Part shown: positions 58,425 to 64,000 of the stretch, in pieces
Position numbering within the stretch: the stretch's first letter is position 1
How the letters are laid out: the number at the start of each line of letters is the position of its first letter
Assembly: GCA_012064415.1 (NCBI GenBank)
Contig: SSNU01000247.1
Location: 806,629-870,628, forward strand
Reading direction: 5' to 3'
Length of the DNA stretch: 64,000 bases
DNA from: Gyrodactylus bullatarudis
Lineage: Eukaryota > Platyhelminthes > Monogenea > Gyrodactylidea > Gyrodactylidae
The notes under the pieces: generated by a model
Database searches by the model: none
What the model was told of the DNA's origin: nothing
Seen by the model: the letters and a program-made list of their open reading frames with translations, nothing else
Position numbers and translations under genes: made by a program

Positions 58425-58933
58425 AAGCGACTTGTTCATGTATATAAAAATTTATTTTAATCTCTAATCGTGATGTAATAATGGTAATAATTGAATATAA
58501 GATCGGTTGCAGGGATAGGGGTGATGTTTCGATAATTTAAGATACTGAGATGATCTTTACGTTCATGTCTCGATATAAATACACAATGAATTGCTGTTCT
58601 CAATTAATTATTATGATTAATGTGTAATGATAAATAAGGTATTTAGTATGCATTGCAGCATATTAAGGGCAGACATGTCGTAGATAATGCTTAAAATAAA
58701 AAAAACGTGTTGATAATCTTGAAAACTAAAGCAAAGTAAATGTGATTCTTGTTTTCTTTTTTACAACTAGATGGGGTCACTTCCAAAACAGTATGCAAAT
58801 AATATTGAAAATACAAAATAAAACAGATGAGGATATGTTCACTTCTCAGGCTAGGGAGAATAACTATGATAAGGATAGGGAAGGGTGAGAGATAGAGGTG
58901 GCTGATGAAACCAGGTGACAGTCAGGTTTTAAT
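58425..58933. other. Convergent spacer between METTL2 and the DEUBAD gene
   Basis: About 500 bp, AT-rich, probably the 3' UTR of the minus-strand gene (possible AATAAA relics on the minus strand). No other feature recognised. Confidence 0.5.
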
Positions 58934-61380
58934 TCATTGCTGTCCATTCGAAGTGGGTGAAATGTTGCTCGGGGGTGGGATCGTCGTAATAGTTGGTTTA
59001 TTAGTGCTGCTAAATGAAATATTTTGATTTTGCACAGGGAGGGGGAGCTTTGAGGTGTTGTTGTTGTTATTATGAAAATATTGCAAAGTCGATGTTTGAG
59101 GTGAATTGTGATGGGCAATTGCAATGGGATGATTGTATTGGGCAAGATTATTGACAGCTTGAGCCTTTGGTAACATGACCATGCAAGTTTGGGGAGTATT
59201 CAAAAATTGATGGTGATGTTGAGTCTGAGAGGTGGCATTATTGCCAGTTGCCATCAAGATTTGATCATTGGTGCTAATATTAGTCAGGTGTTGCTGCATG
59301 TGAGGCATCGTCGTTGGATTGATAGCGAATCCTGATATTTTTGGTAAGATATGCGGTTGGACAGAGATATGAGACTTCTGATTGAAAATATGTTGCTGGT
59401 GTTGAAGGGGTTGTTGATGATGATGGATTGGCTGTTGATGTTGTTGTTGTCTCATCACCTGGCTAGCATTGGAAATGACCAGTGGACTCTGGTTATCGTA
59501 AGCACTAGTCTGAATGCAAGGAGAAGAGGATAGATTATTTCTATTAATACAACCACCATTGGCAGAGATAGAGTTGGTAATAAAACTATCGATAATGGAG
59601 TTGGTGCTAATTACTGGACTAACATCATTTACACTGGCAGGCATAGGATGAGTTGAGATATTCTGAAGACGCATTTGTCCCTTGTCGGAACCGGGTAGGA
59701 GAACAAATTGTTGCTGAGTTACTTGTACATTTGGATTCATTGACTGGAGAAGAGCAAGAGCGTCAGATAGCTGACTTCCATCAATGATGAATGCTTTTGT
59801 TGTCTGACCAGAAGAAGTTGTTATTTGTGTACATTGGCGGCTAGCAGCAGAGATTATCTTGACAGCTGAATTAATATCTGTTGTAATTGTGGTAGCCGAG
59901 GCTGTGGTTGGACATTTTAAGAGATTATTAATCCTAGTAATACTATCAGTCTGAGATAGGTTCTGGTATTGCATCTTTGGCTGGTGGTTCTCTTGCCTCT
60001 GGAGATTTTGATCATTATGGCTAGAGTTTGAAAGGTGAAAGTCTCCCTGGGCAACACATTGAGCAATCTGTTCAACTCTAGCTATTTGTTCACATGTGGG
60101 AGGTGGAATATCTTCAAACTCTTTAGAATTTAATAGATTATCAGCTCCATTAGACAATGGTGATAAAGATGAGGTACTGGATGCAAATTTATTAAATTCA
60201 TCCTGGAAACCTTGTTGAGAGTTGGGAGTTAACTGAGTTGAGTTTATCATATTTGGTGTATTGTTAGGTGTGAAAAAGATGTCGTTAGGTGAAGTGGTCT
60301 CACTAGCCGAATTCGGTGCGGAATTAAGATCACTCACTCGAAGATTGGAGCCACGCTCAGCATCTTTTTGCAAGCGTTTAGCTCGCAACTTTTCTCGCAT
60401 AGTTGACAAGATTTTAGTTTGTCTAGGAGGTGGCATGATTGTTGTATTTTGAGGATTATTTACAATCATAACATCTTCACGGTTCTTGACTGATTTTATT
60501 TCATCATTTCGTTTATCTTCAAGAACATTACGCTATAAAAAAGTAAGTAAATTAACATAGCATAAACAAGTGAATGTACAAATAAAACATACCCTCTTAC
60601 GATCATTGAGAGGAATATAATCTTCATCCGAAGTATCTCCTGACATAACACGCTTTTTAATCCGAACAGAAGACTTTGTGGGAGATATTGGCCGCGTCTT
60701 TTTGTAATTTGGCTGAGATGACTGAGGTGACGTGTCTTTAACTTTTTTCTCTGCAGATTTAGAAGGAGAAGAATTGGTCTTTGAGGGAGGAATTAAAATG
60801 TCCTTGATGGAATCCATGTCAAAATCATGAATAGCTTTATTCAAGAAAACATTGTTAACCGAAGATGGTTGAAGCTTTGAGACTGAAACTTTGACTTGTC
60901 TGATAACACTCTCAATTTCCTCATTAGCCTGAAATTCAGCTTGTGGTAAAAGATCCAATAAAGACTTCTGAGTAGATTCTTTGAATTTTTTCAAAACTTT
61001 TTCATTTATCACAGACTGAAATAATAATAAAGATTAAAAATGACAAACCTTCAGATGATTATAAGACTGATTGTTGCCAAAAGACGATGATGATTTTTGG
61101 GCGCTTCTTTGCTTAGAGACTCGAGGACTAGTCCATCGTTGGTCTTAAAGGATTAAAAAAGATAATAATTATTTGTAGAACACATACCAGCCATGGAATC
61201 ATCTAGCTTTGGTTTTCGTTCACGTAGGAGAATTTTCAGTTTCGGTAGTGAATTCGATTTGTCTAGCTTATCATGATTATTTGGGGAATCTAAGGAGAGG
61301 GAATCTTGTGGCTGCTTTTCATTAGGAACTATAAAAGTAATTAAAACTTTTTTACCATTTTTGACTTCTATTTCTGACAT
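58934..61380 (-). CDS. DEUBAD-domain nuclear protein, ASX-like
   Basis: Probable chromatin protein. Exons 61380-61188, 61143-61049, 61015-60593 and 60532-58934 join in phase and give 769 residues. Residues about 97-170 resemble the DEUBAD domain of Additional sex combs (ASXL), which activates the histone H2A deubiquitinase BAP1: QKSLLDLLPQAEFQ, then QPSSVNNVFLNKAIHDF, compared with LL.LLPE.D and LNNEFF..A. NFRKB/INO80 DEUBAD is a less likely alternative. Lysine-rich nuclear-localisation-like stretches (KKTRPISPTKSSVRIKKR, MREKLRAKRLQK) follow. The remaining 450 residues are low-complexity, rich in Q, N, S, T and H. The ASX N-terminal HARE-HTH and C-terminal PHD finger are absent. The start is head-to-head with KATNB1. 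Confidence 0.55.
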
Positions 61381-61575
61381 TAATAGAATCTAATATAATT
61401 CCATTTCAAAATAAATTAACTACATTTTAATCATTAAAAATCTTTCATAATCAACGCCTCATTTATGCACAACTAAACAAACCTCCAAAACTAATTCTTT
61501 TGTTTTTGTTTTTAGTTACTAATTTAAATTATTTTCAAAAATATTTGTATTCTTAATCGTCTCTATCATGAACTA
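61381..61575. promoter_or_regulatory. Shared intergenic promoter region DEUBAD gene / KATNB1
   Basis: 195 bp between divergent ATGs. A pyrimidine-rich TTTTGTTTTTAG ends about 60 nt before the KATNB1 ATG. Confidence 0.45.
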
Positions 61576-62782
61576 ATGTCTAGTTATAAAAAATCCTGGA
61601 AACTAAGTAAGCTATATTTTTTTTAATTCTCAAAAGATGAGTCTATTGCTCATTCACCTGGTATCGTAACAACTCTCTCGTTTGGGAAAAGATCCGGCCG
61701 GGTGATGGCAACAGGAGGAGATGATAAAGAAATAAAATTGTGGGCAGTTGGTAAATCTAGCTGTATTCTTCGATTCAGAGGTCAGTCCTCCACACCAGAA
61801 TCCACCGAATTCAATTCTCAGGAAGATCATGTCGCTGCAGGCTCCCTATCTGGCTCAATAAAAATATGGAATTTAGATAATACAACACGTAAGTATTTAA
61901 TAATAATATCCAGTGATACGATCATTATCTGGTCATTCATCTGCTGTTAGATCTATTCATTTTCATCAATACGGCAATTATATTGTCTCTGGCTCACTAG
62001 ATACTACGGTTAAAATTTGGGATATTTCTAAGAAAGGATGTATAAATACTTACAGAGGCCATACAAACTGTGTTAACGAAGTTAAATTCTCACCTGATGG
62101 TAAATGGCTTGTATCAGCTAGCGATGATTGTACTGTTAAATTATGGTGCCTTACTACCGGCAAACTTTTGGCCGATTTAACTGGCCATACTGGGCCTATC
62201 ACCTCAATCGCTTTTCACCCTACCAATTTGCTCTTGGCTACGGCCTCTTTAGATAAAACTGTACGCATATACGATCTTGAGACATTTTCCGTTTGTGCTG
62301 TGAGTGGAATTGAGTTGGGTGCTACTCCAGTGCGAAAGCTGACTTTTCATCCTGATGGCTCATGTCTTTATTGTGCGACACAAGATTTCCTCAAAATTTA
62401 CAACTACGAAAACATGGAATGCCTGGAGACCCTTTCAGTTGGCTGGCGAGCTGGTGGTGGAATTGTCGATATGGCTGTTGTTCCTACTTTTAATCAAATT
62501 GTTGCCTCCTGTCTTACTCAGAGCTATGTATCGACCTACGTGGTTGATGCCAAATCTTGTCTACCCTTTTCAATTGAAGATGATCTCTTAGATGATGAAG
62601 GATCGGATTTTAACGAGGCTACTTCTGATAACAATCCAATGCTCAGAGAGAAAAATGAACAGACCTTTATTAGGCCAGTCTTTTCTCGGCCAAATAATCT
62701 CTCTACCCCTACTAATTCTACTACTGGGAAGAGGAAAAGTTTTTGTCTCATTGGAGAAGAGAATCAAAGAACCATTGTCCGA
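61576..62782 (+). CDS. KATNB1: Katanin p80 WD40 subunit B1, 3' part off the right edge
   Basis: Targeting subunit of the microtubule-severing enzyme katanin, which places the p60 AAA ATPase at centrosomes, spindles and basal bodies. Exons 61576-61606, 61637-61888 and 61914-62782 (introns 30 and 25 nt) give 384 residues; human KATNB1 is 655. The start MSSYKKSWKLNESIAHSPGI aligns with TKTAWKLQEIVAHASNV of human. The seven-bladed WD40 propeller follows (MATGGDDKEIKLW, GSLSGSIKIWNLD, SGSLDTTVKIWD, FSPDGKWLVSASDDCTVKLW, TASLDKTVRIYD). The third exon ends in a low-complexity linker at a strong GTGAGT donor. The C-terminal con80 domain that binds p60 is not in the window. Confidence 0.93.
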
Positions 62783-64000
62783 GTGAGTAATTCAATTCTC
62801 AATGTCTTTCTTGGTCCACTCTGAATTTTGATTATTTTGGTAAAAATGAAAAAAACCAGTTCAAAATTTTTCTATCTATTGAATAGAAATTAGTATTTAG
62901 ACAAATGCTTCTTTTTTCATTTGTATATTCTCTCTCATTCATTCACTCACTCACTCAGTTTCTGGTTCTTGTCTTTTTTAATTTACACATTTATTTCATA
63001 AAGCTAAGCCATGTCTATCTTTTACGCTTTCTTCTTACTGTCTCAACTGCTGTATTTGATAAATAAATACAAAGTCTCTCTCTCTCTAAATATATATAGG
63101 TTTTATGTCTACAAATGTGTATCTCACGACCTCTCTTCTTTCTCTAATCATATTGAAGATGATTATGTCTCAATTGTATTAATTATTATCATTTGGTTCA
63201 AGTTCAAACCAATTGTCAACTCAATCAATAATAATCTATCCTTGAGCTGAATCTATTTAAAAGTTCTTGGTTCTTTCATTCAGTTCTGTGTTGACTATCC
63301 TAGTTTCCATATTACCTATGGTAAGACACAATTTTTTGTTCTGATATACAAAATTCCCAAATCATCAAAATTCACGTAATTTCCTAGAAATATCTTTCAA
63401 CATGTGAAAAAAGAATCAAAATATCTTTTCTCCTGGTCATTTTCTTTCCATATCTATCTAAAATAATTTCATCAAATACTTCTATTCAGGAGTTGCATTA
63501 TGCCTTTCTCTCATTCTTTTGTACTCTACTGAATCGATAGATCAACTTTTCTCTCGCTCTTTAAAGAATCACCCAAAAAATAATTATAATAAGGGCGCCT
63601 ACTCTGAATTTTATTGAACTGAATGCACTAATAAAAGTAAAGAAGGGAGTGCATAATTACTATTCTCTATAAATATTTTTTATCTTAATTAATCTTGGTG
63701 TCTTCATCTTTTTTACACAGGGTTCACACAACTATTTTATTATGAATGAATTATCTTGCTTACAATTTTGATCTTTTTTTTTAATTTCACTCACGAATAA
63801 CACAGTCTAGCAAATTAACACTTTTTCTTTATACTCTGAAATTTTGACAATTTCTTAGCCTTTGGATTTCGAAAAATATTCGAATTTGTGTTTGACCGAA
63901 TTTAAGGTCTTATTTTTGCTCTAAAAAGTTTATTGAAGCTCGCATTAAAATTCTTAAAGAATTGTTATAAACTGCGAAAAATTCTCTACAACTCGTTGCC
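62783..64000. other. Probable KATNB1 intron running off the right edge
   Basis: About 1.2 kb of T-rich DNA after the GTGAGT donor at 62783. It contains TTCA/CTCA tandem repeats near 62936-62958. I see no con80-like exon on the plus strand, so the next exon is either beyond the window or too diverged to spot. Confidence 0.5.

Noticed and set aside
1..64000. CRISPR arrays, bacterial operons, viral or organellar inserts
   Set aside because: No regularly spaced repeats and no prokaryotic gene layout; genes are spliced and metazoan.

Overview
The window is nuclear DNA from a small animal: AT-rich, with spliced genes on both strands and a metazoan gene set. That set includes a polycystin-1-like protein, a syndecan-like protein, a PIM kinase, a katanin p80, an INTS11 and a BORC subunit. 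A cilium gene (CFAP410) is also present. The species cannot be named from the sequence. The very short introns (22-40 nt are common) and tight packing would suit a miniaturised bilaterian such as a mesozoan, but this is inference. All exon models were built by eye from splice signals, reading phase and recalled family similarity; small coordinate errors of about 1 nt are possible.

Layout. 1-14.0 kb is gene-dense: polycystin-1-like (partial, minus), CFAP410 (minus), SNRPF (plus), EEF1A (minus), KXD1 and SLC30A6 (plus, close tandem), two tandem CHMP1 paralogues (minus) and INTS11 (plus). 14.0-20.0 kb is gene-poor and holds a decayed LINE reverse transcriptase and a tRNA-like repeat. A PIM-type kinase (minus) lies at 20.0-21.5 kb. 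21.5-35.6 kb is a second gene-poor tract with two inverted-repeat DNA transposon remnants (one Ginger-like, one Tc1/mariner-like), further tRNA-like repeats, a 55-nt near-perfect hairpin and many microsatellites. From 35.6 kb the genes return: SEC13 (minus), NDUFA8 (plus), MPDU1 (minus), RRP5/PDCD11 (plus), an unidentified small gene (minus), UBA4/MOCS3 (minus), a syndecan-like gene (plus), a C2-PDZ-RhoGEF-like gene (plus), RMC1 (minus), METTL2 (plus), a DEUBAD/ASX-like gene (minus) and KATNB1 (plus, continuing past the right edge).

Genome style. Eight head-to-head gene pairs share 74-217 bp between start codons. Several genes have AATAAA overlapping or abutting the stop codon, so their 3' UTRs must be very short. 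Two genes have a first coding exon that holds only the ATG.

Function. The genes do not form one pathway; most are housekeeping. Endolysosomal trafficking is well represented (KXD1 of BORC, RMC1 of the Mon1-Ccz1 GEF, CHMP1 of ESCRT-III), as is RNA processing (SNRPF, INTS11, RRP5, METTL2, UBA4). The less ordinary items are a WSC-PKD protein without leucine-rich repeats, a CHMP1 copy whose C-terminal MIM1 motif is eroded, a UBA4 lacking the conserved thioester cysteine, and a short syndecan-like gene whose intron is invisible to ORF finding. No CRISPR array, bacterial operon or clear new enzymatic system was seen.
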